A stretch of 64,000 nt of DNA from G963676655 sp963676655 (lineage in GTDB: Bacteria > Verrucomicrobiota > Lentisphaeria > Victivallales > Victivallaceae). The translations under genes and the position numbers were made by a program. The notes under the pieces are model-generated. The model made no database searches. It had not been told where the DNA came from and saw only the letters and a list, made by a program, of their open reading frames with translations. Position 1 is the stretch's first letter. Every line of letters begins with the position of its first letter. Location: the NCBI GenBank assembly GCA_963676655.2, contig CAXXKX010000003.1, forward strand, positions 558,001-622,000, in the 5' to 3' direction. Below, piece after piece: positions 26,775 through 34,817 of this stretch.

Positions 26775-27998
26775 ATGCAAGATACAATCAATCACGCCAT
26801 GGATAACGCCTGGAATTATATATGGGACAAACTATTCTGTCCGGAGAGTAAAATGTTCTACGATTATATAACCAGCAGAGAACACAACCAGCGCTTCGGA
26901 CATCTGCCGACGGCGGAAGAAATAGCAGCAGATTTGCCCAACCCGTGCGGTTGGGGAACCGGAATGGAAGACTGTATGCTTAATGCCGGGTCCGTCATGG
27001 ACATTTTGCGGATTCGCAAGCAGCTTACCGGGGAAGACAACCTTGCTTCAGCCATTGCGGTAGTCGAGGGTATCATCCGCTGCGCGACCCGACACAACAA
27101 AAACGGATTTATTGTCAGAGGAATGTCTTATCCGGCAATTCAGAGTTGTTACACTAATTCATCTCTGGACCAGTTCACGCTGGCGATATACGGAGCCTGG
27201 CGTTTCATCGGCTCATATCCGGAAGCTCCGGCAAGTGTTTTGAAAACGGCCCGGGAAGTTATATGCGCATGTGCCAACTACTGTACTAAAACTGTTACTT
27301 CACAGAATGATTTCAACTTATTGAGACTTGACGGCAAAAAAGCCCAGGTGTCAAAGATATGGCATTGTTCATGCCATGAATACATGCGATTACCGATGAT
27401 TTATACAGCAGCATTTAGCATATCCGGGAAAAAGCACTATCTAGACCTGGCCAATCAATATATTCATGAAGCGTTGGAAAAAACTTCTCTGCTGGATAAT
27501 AAAGATGAGTGGTGGGATATCCCGATTGTGCAAATGCAGATTTCGCTGTATCTGGTCCTTGAATCAGGAGTTTTTCCGGAAATGAATGAGGAATTATCGA
27601 GGATCATGGGCAACGTCGCGGATTTTGCCAAAATCGAGCTGAATAAAGGGCTTAAAAACGCAAAAGATTACCAGGGGAACTGGTGCGAGTTGAATACCGA
27701 CTGGCGGACCAACCGGATATTTGTCCAGCACGGGGGAATCCGCGGTAATGGAGAAGGTTATCGCAATCCGGTATTTCCCGATTCTTATGCAGTCCCAAAC
27801 GCTATTTTGCGGGCAATCGGCAATTACCTGACGACAGTTGCACTTAGTCCGGCAAAAGAGCCGGAGGCGGCAACCCTTGAAAGAGTGGAGGAGTTTTTAA
27901 CGAAAGTGGATTATTCGAATTATGCGGGAGACGCCCCGGTCAAACTGATTCACGGTTACTGGTCGGTGATGAACCGGAAAGCGGTAATGACGGCTTAA
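26775..27998 (+). CDS. Predicted (alpha/alpha)-barrel carbohydrate-active protein
   Basis: A 407-residue protein without a signal peptide. Repeating amphipathic helices with aromatic and Asn/Gly-rich turns (WGTGMEDCMLNAGSVMDILR, IQSCYTNSSLDQFTLAIYGAWRF, HYLDLANQYIHEAL) suggest an (alpha/alpha)6 toroid, as in several glycoside-hydrolase and epimerase families. No exact family or catalytic acid can be fixed from sequence. Its divergent AraC regulator and location in a glycan-degradation region support a role in sugar metabolism. The ATG is preceded by CAGGAAAA. Confidence 0.6.
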   Translation: MQDTINHAMDNAWNYIWDKLFCPESKMFYDYITSREHNQRFGHLPTAEEIAADLPNPCGWGTGMEDCMLNAGSVMDILRIRKQLTGEDNLASAIAVVEGIIRCATRHNKNGFIVRGMSYPAIQSCYTNSSLDQFTLAIYGAWRFIGSYPEAPASVLKTAREVICACANYCTKTVTSQNDFNLLRLDGKKAQVSKIWHCSCHEYMRLPMIYTAAFSISGKKHYLDLANQYIHEALEKTSLLDNKDEWWDIPIVQMQISLYLVLESGVFPEMNEELSRIMGNVADFAKIELNKGLKNAKDYQGNWCELNTDWRTNRIFVQHGGIRGNGEGYRNPVFPDSYAVPNAILRAIGNYLTTVALSPAKEPEAATLERVEEFLTKVDYSNYAGDAPVKLIHGYWSVMNRKAVMTA

Positions 27999-28056
27999 GA
28001 AAGCAACGAATGTTCGGACTTTTTGAAATCATAGATACCTAAAAAGGAGAAAAAAC

Positions 28057-28098
28057 GTGAGTAACAATCAAAAAAAAGCAAAAAGAGCAAACTGTTAA
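28057..28098 (+). CDS. Possible 13-residue leader ORF upstream of a pseudopilin
   Basis: A GTG start at 28057 follows a strong AAAAAGGAGA ribosome-binding site (7-base spacing) and encodes 13 residues rich in lysine and arginine, ending at 28098, 28 bases before the pseudopilin start. It may be a regulatory leader peptide or the remnant of an older N-terminus of the pseudopilin. Evidence is only the ribosome-binding site and position. Confidence 0.3.
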   Translation: MSNNQKKAKRANC

Positions 28099-28126
28099 CT
28101 TTAAATTTAAACGAAAGGAATGTATC

Positions 28127-28912
28127 ATGAACACATTCGAATCAACAATTATTGAGAAGTTTTCCGGAAAAAGCTCAGAAACAAAGGAACAAGCAATGAA
28201 AGACGCGGTGGACAGGTTGAGATTCACACTTATCGAACTCCTGGTGGTCATCGCAATCATTGCGATTCTGGCGTCCATGCTGCTGCCGGCGCTGAACAAC
28301 GCCCGCGAGAAGGCCAAACAAATTGGCTGTGTAAACAACCTTAAACAAATCGGCAATGCGATGATTTTCTACGCCGACTCATACGACTCCTACATTCCGG
28401 CTTTCGGCTCCGATCCCTATTACTGGGACACCAGGTTGTCCGCGGTGATGGAAAACGCCAATGACAAACCATATTTTGTCTCCAAAGTATTTCGCTGCCC
28501 ATCGGACAAATATCCGCCCAGCCCATATCTGGTGAAATACTGGAACTGGTCGGAATCCAGCTACGGAATAAGTATTATCGGTTACAATTCCAGTTATCCG
28601 GGGAAAAACAAATTTTTTAAACTTTCGCGTTTCAGACGCGCCTCTGTGTTGATGTATGCCGGGGATCAGACCATGGGATCGGAAGTCACCGAAAGCGGAG
28701 AACCGGCCCAGTACTATAAACACTGGCCGGTCGCAGAAGGAAAAATCAACGGAAATTTCGGAATGCCTTTATCCAGACACAAAGGACGCGAGAGCGTATT
28801 ATATCTGGACGGCCATTGTGATCACCGCAGTATCCCGGAATTATGTTCCATCTCTCTGGCAAACCCGCCCTGGGGCTGGTATGATTTTCTGAACGCCGCT
28901 CCCGGCAATTAA
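28127..28912 (+). CDS. Type II secretion-like pseudopilin (H-x9-DG type)
   Basis: A 261-residue protein with an unusually long 30-residue N-terminal leader before the class III signal core FTLIELLVVIAIIAILASML (about residues 33-52). The residue before F is Arg instead of the usual Gly. The globular domain ends with H-K-G-R-E-S-V-L-Y-L-D-G, the H-x9-DG motif of PVC-type pseudopilins. The start is set by AAAGGAA 6 bases upstream of ATG 28127; ATG 28196 would give a shorter leader. It would be membrane-embedded and possibly assembled by a type II/IV-like machine, none of which is encoded in the window. The LamG/CBM9 enzyme follows directly and is probably co-transcribed. Confidence 0.9.
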   Translation: MNTFESTIIEKFSGKSSETKEQAMKDAVDRLRFTLIELLVVIAIIAILASMLLPALNNAREKAKQIGCVNNLKQIGNAMIFYADSYDSYIPAFGSDPYYWDTRLSAVMENANDKPYFVSKVFRCPSDKYPPSPYLVKYWNWSESSYGISIIGYNSSYPGKNKFFKLSRFRRASVLMYAGDQTMGSEVTESGEPAQYYKHWPVAEGKINGNFGMPLSRHKGRESVLYLDGHCDHRSIPELCSISLANPPWGWYDFLNAAPGN

Positions 28913-28958
28913 GCTTCTGCCCGGAACAACCTGACTTACAGACATACAAAGGACCAAG

Positions 28959-31900
28959 ATGAAACAAGATAAACTTTATTTTTCACTTTTGATAATACTG
29001 ACTTGCGGCCTGCTTTTCGGCGACAAGGCTAAAATCACTTTCAAACTGGATTTTGAAAAAGGCGGCACGCCGATAATCGCGGCCGGTAATCCACGGGGAG
29101 CTTATATGGACGAAAAGGGCCAACTGCAATTGACCAAAGGCGTCAAAGGCAACGGCATGCTGACAGGACGAGGAAAGCAGGCTCTGAAGTTTGACGCGAC
29201 CGGAAATATCGACCAGAACAAAGGAACCGTTACGTTCTGGATGAAAATGAACAAAGGGCACAAATGGAAAGATAAGTATAATAAGTACTGTACCTGGTTC
29301 GGATGGGACGGCTGGGGCATGCAAGTCCTGTTCTACAAATATAAACAGAATTCCCGACCGTTTCTTTATTATAACTCGAGAAAAACCGTTGACGGGATAA
29401 AAACCTGTTATCTGCCGACCGAAGATCAGCTGGATGAAAATGAATGGCACTTTTACGCCTTCACCTGGGACAGCAAGATGTGGAATCTGTATATTGACGG
29501 CGAGTTCATCGGCAATATCCTTCTGAGCAAACCGGTTCCGGCCAAAGAAAACAGAGGCCGTTTTTTCGTTGGACAGGGCTGGCTGTCAACTGACGATCCC
29601 TGTTCAGTAATGGACGAGTTTACTATCTACGACCAGGCACTGCCGCAATATGATATCTTCAAAATTTTCACCCGGGAAGCCAACTATTTCACGCCTCAAA
29701 AAGTCATTGTCAGGTCGACAAAGCAGAAAATCACGATTGACGGAGTTCAGTCCAGAGAAGAATGGCGGGACGCCGCGGCGATTCCGTTGATGATTGACAA
29801 AAACAGCCGTTCGGCGGTTCCAGTCCCGGCAACCGTCCAGCTCACTTATGATGATAAAAACCTTTATTTTTTCATGAGCTCTCCGCTGGATAAGAAATTT
29901 TTTGAACATGCCAATACAAAATTATTGCATGGTATTTTTCTGCGCGAACGCACCCAGAGAGATCAGGACATAGTTAACGATGATTCTTTTGAGATTACCT
30001 TCCGCCGCGATGATTCCGAAGACATTCATTTCATGTCAGCCAATACGCTCGACATCAGATACGAGTACTTATGCACCAACGGCGGTTTGCCGATCGTTCT
30101 GGACTGGAACCCGGACTGGAAAGTCAAATCGACAGTCAAAGACGGTTCGTGGTTCCTGGAGGGGCAAATTCCCTGGTCCGACCTGAAAGGCAAACCGAAA
30201 ACCGGAGCGACTTGGGAAATGAACTTCAACCGCATCTGGAAAAAATTGTCCAAAGAACAGGATATATGGGCGGTTGGAGCGGCTCCGCGACCAGTACCGC
30301 AGCATGAAGTTATGAAATATTTTTCGGCCGGTTATGTCACTTTTGCCGGAAGTAAAACGCCGATTGTCAAAATGGAGGAAATCAACGCGTTCAACAGCAG
30401 TAAAGTTGATTTTACCCTGAAATTTAATAACGACGGCCCGGGGGCAAAAGAGTTTGCTGTTATCCTGAAAACTCCGTTTCGTAATATATACGAAAAAACG
30501 GTCAAAGTCGCCGCCGGAGCTGAGCTGAAGCTAGAGATTGTTAAGGTTTTTCAGGAAAAACCGCAGCAATTAAATCTGAAAGTTTTCGACAAGAAAGACA
30601 AAAAAGTATATCTGCGCCAGGACACACCAGTTGCCGTTAAGGAAAGTTTTGATATTGTCCTGATGCCGTTTCCTTCCAAAAACAAGGTAAAAGTGAAAGG
30701 GAATTTCCGGCAGTTGAATATCCCGTCTGAGTTGAGCAATGTCAAAGTATCGCTGCTGAACGATAAAGGCGCGGTTCTGGAAACCAGGAAAGTAAAAACC
30801 CCAGGCTCCAGCTTCTCCGTTCCATTTGACTTTGCCGGTAAAGATTTTTCCAAAGACTATGTATTCAAGGTCGAAACCTGTTCCGGCAACCGGATTGTTT
30901 CGGTCAATAAAGTGTCATACCGCCATTTACCGCTGCCGGAGTGGTTCCATAACGATCTGGGTATCAGTGACAAGGTGCCTGATCCGTGGACGCCGATGAA
31001 GTTCAAAGGCGACAGCCAGGTATCATGCTGGGGCAGAGAATATTATTTCGGCAACAAACTCTTCTTTACCCGGCTGACAACCCATGGCGACGATATTCTG
31101 GCGGCTCCGGCTGAACTGCTGCTTGAAACCGGAAAGGGTAAAGTTGACCTGAACAAACTTCCGGCCAGACAAAAAAATGTCAAGAGCGTCGACACTGAAG
31201 TCGATTTTGTTCGAGACGTCAATTACGACAATCTGCATATTACTAACAGCACTAAAATGGAATATGACGGATTCATGTGGCACGAACTTACTATCAAACC
31301 GCAAAAACCGGTTTTGATCGATAAACTGCTGCTCGAGTTGCCTTTGTCCGACTCTATGGCGAAGCTGTTGGTCCCGCACGACTATTCGCTTAAAGATACC
31401 GGAAAAATCAAGGAATGGCATGGAAGCGTACGGCCGTTCTGGGTCGGCAATGCCGAAGGCGGAATTCAATTCGTTACTGAACAGGCTTTTACCTGGAGGA
31501 ACAAAAGCGTCAATGATCAATTGCAGTTATTCCGGAAAAACGGACACTGGATCTTGCGCCTGAGCCTGATCGGACAAAAAACAACATTGCGGAAGCCAAT
31601 CAAGTTTGCATTCGGTTTCCAGGCGACTCCGGTCAAGCGGTTTCACCCCGATCACCGCAAATGGCGCATCAGCAGCCTGAAATTACTTAAGGATACAAAA
31701 GAAAAGAATATAGAGTTGATCAAACCCTGGACTATTTACTGGGGGAAAGTTTTCTGGGTCGGAGGCAACCGGGCCGGTGAGGTCAGTTATCCATATCCCC
31801 GGAAAAACTTAACCCGCAAAGAAATGCAAAGCAAAGTAAATGGAATCCCGACCTATGGATTTCCCTATTACCAGCTGCACGCGTTCTGGTATCCGTCGCC

Positions 31901-32930
31901 TGAATTCAAACAATTCGGTTACGAATGGATTACTTCAGATTCGCTGGTTCCACCAACCGCGCCTAAATTAAGCAATCAGCGACTGATGACCTTATGTCAG
32001 GCATCAAGAACTTTTCAGGATGTCATACTGCATGGTTTCAATCAACTGCAGAACCAGGCCAACCCAAGAGGGTATTACTTTGATTGTTCTCAGCCGAGAA
32101 CCTGCAGCAATGCGGAACACGGCTGCGGAATCCAAGTTGACGGCATGCACCTGGCCACCAAAAATATTCTGGGAACCCGCAAGCTGGTCAAGCGCATTTA
32201 CACGCATTTGAAACAGAAACGCCCGGACGGAATGATTCTCTACCACATGAGCGGACAAGTCATAATGCCCATTCACGGTTTTGCGGATATTCTTCTTGAC
32301 GGTGAAAACTTTACTTCAATATTATACAAGAACCGCGGTTATGAAGAGCGTTTGAATCCTGATACCTACCGGGCTGAATATGTCGGCCGCAATTTCGGCT
32401 CCGTCGTCGCTCTGCTGACCGAACTCAGATTTCCGATGTCGCTTTGGAAAGTGATCAAATCAGGTAAAAAACTCTCTCCGGCCCAGCAGGAGTTTTATGA
32501 TGAAACCGGTCAGCACTCTGACTATATTCTGGGGCTCACCCTGCTGCATGACAGTCAAATCTGGATTGCCTTCATGCCGCATAAAGAGACAACCGTAAAA
32601 TATTATGATATCCTCAAGCAAATTGATTACGCTTCCGGAAAGCACAAATTCATCCCTTACTGGAAAAATAATTACGTTACAGACAAACGGCATAAAACAA
32701 CCTACGTAAGCCTTTATACGGCTTCGGGAGAAGTTATTGTGGTTCTGATGAACTATCAGAATAAAAGTGCCGATATCAGTTTCAATCTTGATTTGAAGAA
32801 ATTAGGATTAACCGGAAAAACATTGACCGTGGAGAATTTGAACAATCAGGAAAAAGTCAATTTGGCAAACGGTATATTGTCGATCAGCAAGCTGCCGCCG
32901 TATCAATACAGAGTAATCAGAATAAAATAA
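28959..32930 (+). CDS. Giant secreted LamG/CBM9-like multidomain carbohydrate-active protein
   Basis: A 1323-residue exported protein. A signal peptide (SLLIILTCGLLFG) is followed by a LamG/concanavalin-like jelly-roll at about residues 25-240 (GTVTFWMKM, FYAFTWDSKMWNLYIDGEFIG, VMDEFTIYDQAL). A CBM9/DOMON-like beta-sandwich at about 255-465 (ITIDGVQSREEWRDAAAI, LTYDDKNLYFFM) comes next, then Ig-like or linker strands. From about 880 there is a long region with a barrel-like pattern (WTIYWGKVFW, ARGYYFDCSQPR-type Asp/Cys block, GFADILLDGENFTS) and a small C-terminal beta domain. The overall arrangement resembles large uncharacterised glycosidases (DUF6067/GH123-like); the catalytic assignment is a guess. 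It lies just behind a pseudopilin. Confidence 0.7.
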   Translation: MKQDKLYFSLLIILTCGLLFGDKAKITFKLDFEKGGTPIIAAGNPRGAYMDEKGQLQLTKGVKGNGMLTGRGKQALKFDATGNIDQNKGTVTFWMKMNKGHKWKDKYNKYCTWFGWDGWGMQVLFYKYKQNSRPFLYYNSRKTVDGIKTCYLPTEDQLDENEWHFYAFTWDSKMWNLYIDGEFIGNILLSKPVPAKENRGRFFVGQGWLSTDDPCSVMDEFTIYDQALPQYDIFKIFTREANYFTPQKVIVRSTKQKITIDGVQSREEWRDAAAIPLMIDKNSRSAVPVPATVQLTYDDKNLYFFMSSPLDKKFFEHANTKLLHGIFLRERTQRDQDIVNDDSFEITFRRDDSEDIHFMSANTLDIRYEYLCTNGGLPIVLDWNPDWKVKSTVKDGSWFLEGQIPWSDLKGKPKTGATWEMNFNRIWKKLSKEQDIWAVGAAPRPVPQHEVMKYFSAGYVTFAGSKTPIVKMEEINAFNSSKVDFTLKFNNDGPGAKEFAVILKTPFRNIYEKTVKVAAGAELKLEIVKVFQEKPQQLNLKVFDKKDKKVYLRQDTPVAVKESFDIVLMPFPSKNKVKVKGNFRQLNIPSELSNVKVSLLNDKGAVLETRKVKTPGSSFSVPFDFAGKDFSKDYVFKVETCSGNRIVSVNKVSYRHLPLPEWFHNDLGISDKVPDPWTPMKFKGDSQVSCWGREYYFGNKLFFTRLTTHGDDILAAPAELLLETGKGKVDLNKLPARQKNVKSVDTEVDFVRDVNYDNLHITNSTKMEYDGFMWHELTIKPQKPVLIDKLLLELPLSDSMAKLLVPHDYSLKDTGKIKEWHGSVRPFWVGNAEGGIQFVTEQAFTWRNKSVNDQLQLFRKNGHWILRLSLIGQKTTLRKPIKFAFGFQATPVKRFHPDHRKWRISSLKLLKDTKEKNIELIKPWTIYWGKVFWVGGNRAGEVSYPYPRKNLTRKEMQSKVNGIPTYGFPYYQLHAFWYPSPEFKQFGYEWITSDSLVPPTAPKLSNQRLMTLCQASRTFQDVILHGFNQLQNQANPRGYYFDCSQPRTCSNAEHGCGIQVDGMHLATKNILGTRKLVKRIYTHLKQKRPDGMILYHMSGQVIMPIHGFADILLDGENFTSILYKNRGYEERLNPDTYRAEYVGRNFGSVVALLTELRFPMSLWKVIKSGKKLSPAQQEFYDETGQHSDYILGLTLLHDSQIWIAFMPHKETTVKYYDILKQIDYASGKHKFIPYWKNNYVTDKRHKTTYVSLYTASGEVIVVLMNYQNKSADISFNLDLKKLGLTGKTLTVENLNNQEKVNLANGILSISKLPPYQYRVIRIK

Positions 32931-32953
32931 CTTTTTTCGATATAACTCAACCC

Positions 32954-32984
32954 GGCCTCCTGTTTCAACAGCAGGAGGCCTTTC
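32954..32984 (+). terminator. Rho-independent terminator after the LamG/CBM9 protein
   Basis: GGCCTCCTG (32954-32962) pairs with CAGGAGGCC (32972-32980) around a 9-base loop and is followed by TTTCATTTT, 24 bases after the stop codon. Confidence 0.8.
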
Positions 32985-33041
32985 ATTTTCCGGACAAAAA
33001 AATATCATTTTCAAGGGCGTATTGTATTTAAAAATCCTTAT

Positions 33042-33845
33042 TCAAGCCTGGGGCTCTTTATCTGTGGGGAAGTAGCCCAGAAATTGCGAAAGCATTGACG
33101 CGTGCCTGATAACAACCTGTCCAATCTCTGGAATTCTTTCGTCGGGCAATCGAAATTTAGGACCGGTAATCCAAATAGCGGCAGTCGGCTTGCCGCTATA
33201 GTCAAATACCGGAGAGCCGATACAAATAATCCCTTCGGCCTCTTCTTCAAGATCAGCAGCATAACCTTTTTCACGCACATCTTCGAGGCATTTTTTATAT
33301 TCACGCATTGACCTGATGGTTTTTCCGGTAAATCCAGTAAATCTGATATCTTCCGTCTGGTGCTCAAACTCGGTTTTGTCCACAAATGCGAGCATCGCTT
33401 TGGCCGGGGCCGCGGTATGAAGTTTAAACCGTGTTCCCGGCGTAACCATAAATTTTATCGGTTCATGTGAAAGCGCCTGATCGAGGACCACGCCCTCTTT
33501 TTCCAGCATTGTCCCCAGCAGCGCGGTCTCGCCGGTTTCGTCCCTGAGTGAGCGCAGGATATCAGTGGATTTCTCCACCAGGCTGGTTTCAACTAATGCC
33601 TGGTAGCCAAGTGCAAGCATTTTCCGGCTCAACAAGTATTCTTTACTGTCATCATTTCTTGTCACATAACCTTCAGCTTCAAGCGTGGAAATTATCCGGA
33701 ACACACTGTTATTCGGAAATTCAAGCTTACGGGATATCTTGGCAATTGTCGCTTTTTCCGGGCGCATCGCAAGATATTCTAAAATTTTCAGGGCTCGCTC
33801 AAGATTAGGGACCTGATATCGTGACTTTGTTTCCTTCTTATTCAT
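33042..33845 (-). CDS. IclR-family transcriptional regulator
   Basis: A 267-residue regulator. The N-terminal winged helix (LERALKILEYLAMRPEKATIAKISRKL, then VFRIISTLEAEGYV) is followed by the IclR effector domain with HTAAPAKAMLAF and the end block GIICIGSPVFDYSGKPTAAIWITGP. IclR proteins sense small aromatic or sugar-derived acids. The gene diverges from an SDR-FAD oxidoreductase pair, the probable targets. Confidence 0.93.
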   Translation of the reverse strand: MNKKETKSRYQVPNLERALKILEYLAMRPEKATIAKISRKLEFPNNSVFRIISTLEAEGYVTRNDDSKEYLLSRKMLALGYQALVETSLVEKSTDILRSLRDETGETALLGTMLEKEGVVLDQALSHEPIKFMVTPGTRFKLHTAAPAKAMLAFVDKTEFEHQTEDIRFTGFTGKTIRSMREYKKCLEDVREKGYAADLEEEAEGIICIGSPVFDYSGKPTAAIWITGPKFRLPDERIPEIGQVVIRHASMLSQFLGYFPTDKEPQA

Positions 33846-33938
33846 GCTTTCTCCTGATTAAATCTATATAGTAAATACATCGACTACTTTTCAAAAGATT
33901 TTTAACGGCAATTTGCCATTCTTCAGTTGATATATTTT

Positions 33939-33957
33939 GAAATATAGCATATTTTTC
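33939..33957. promoter_or_regulatory. Possible IclR operator between iclR-type gene and SDR gene
   Basis: An imperfect inverted repeat, GAAATAT/ATATTTTTC, is centred about 40 bases upstream of the SDR start in the divergent promoter region. The match to IclR-type boxes is loose. Confidence 0.25.
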
Positions 33958-33988
33958 TATATATACAAAAACCCAAAAGAGGTATGCA

Positions 33989-34717
33989 ATGGACAAAGTA
34001 ATCGTAATTACCGGAGCGACTTCCGGTTTCGGGCTGGCAATGGTGGAAAAATTCAGAACTGAAGGAGCAAAGCTGATTCTGACGGCACGCTCGAAAGACA
34101 AACTTGACGCAACGGTTGCAAAGGTTAACACCGCCGGTGGAAATGCTATCGCGGTTTGCGGCGATGTTACCAATGCTGCTACCTTTGAAGCAATTTTGAC
34201 CGCCGCATTGGAAAACTTCGGTCGACTTGACGTGCTGATCAATAACGCCGGCGGCGGAGTCAAGATCGGCCCGATCGAGGAAATGGACGACGCGACTATT
34301 GAAGCGTGTATGGATTTGAATTTGAACAGTGTTATCAAAGCGTGCCGGACTATTGTGCCACAAATGAAAAAACAGGGTAACGGGCTGATAATCAACCTAA
34401 CCAGCGCCTGTCATAAATTTGCCTGGCCGGAATGGAGCGTCTATTCCGCAGCCAAAACCGGTCTCTCGATGTTGAGCCGGTGTCTTTATGCCGAGCTGCG
34501 CCCATTCGGAATCGGTGTCTCGGTTATCGTTCCCGGCGGTTCGAATACCGGTTTCCAGCAGGATGCCGGTATCGGAGTTTTCGAATGGAACGAGGCAAAC
34601 GCGCTGCGTCCCGAGCATATCGCCGAAGCGGCCTGCTGTATTGTCAATATGCCGCAAGGCGGCATCGTCCCGGAAATGGTGGTTTACGGCATGGAGCAGG
34701 AAGTTATTCCTTTCTGA
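33989..34717 (+). CDS. Short-chain dehydrogenase/reductase
   Basis: A classical 242-residue SDR that oxidises or reduces an alcohol/ketone with NAD(P). The cofactor motif TGATSGFG is at residues 7-14, NNAG at about 87-90, and the catalytic Tyr152-Ser-Ala-Ala-Lys156 follows a conserved Ser. Its length is standard. AAAGAGG precedes the ATG. Together with the downstream FAD oxidoreductase and the divergent IclR regulator it looks like a small sugar or sugar-acid oxidation cassette; the substrate is unknown. Confidence 0.93.
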   Translation: MDKVIVITGATSGFGLAMVEKFRTEGAKLILTARSKDKLDATVAKVNTAGGNAIAVCGDVTNAATFEAILTAALENFGRLDVLINNAGGGVKIGPIEEMDDATIEACMDLNLNSVIKACRTIVPQMKKQGNGLIINLTSACHKFAWPEWSVYSAAKTGLSMLSRCLYAELRPFGIGVSVIVPGGSNTGFQQDAGIGVFEWNEANALRPEHIAEAACCIVNMPQGGIVPEMVVYGMEQEVIPF

Positions 34718-34817
34718 GCTGGAGAGATCATGACTGATCCAGGCGGCCCGGTATGATGACAAATATAAATATTTAATCCGTTTGATCACACTGAATATAT
34801 AGAAGGAACAGGTTACA

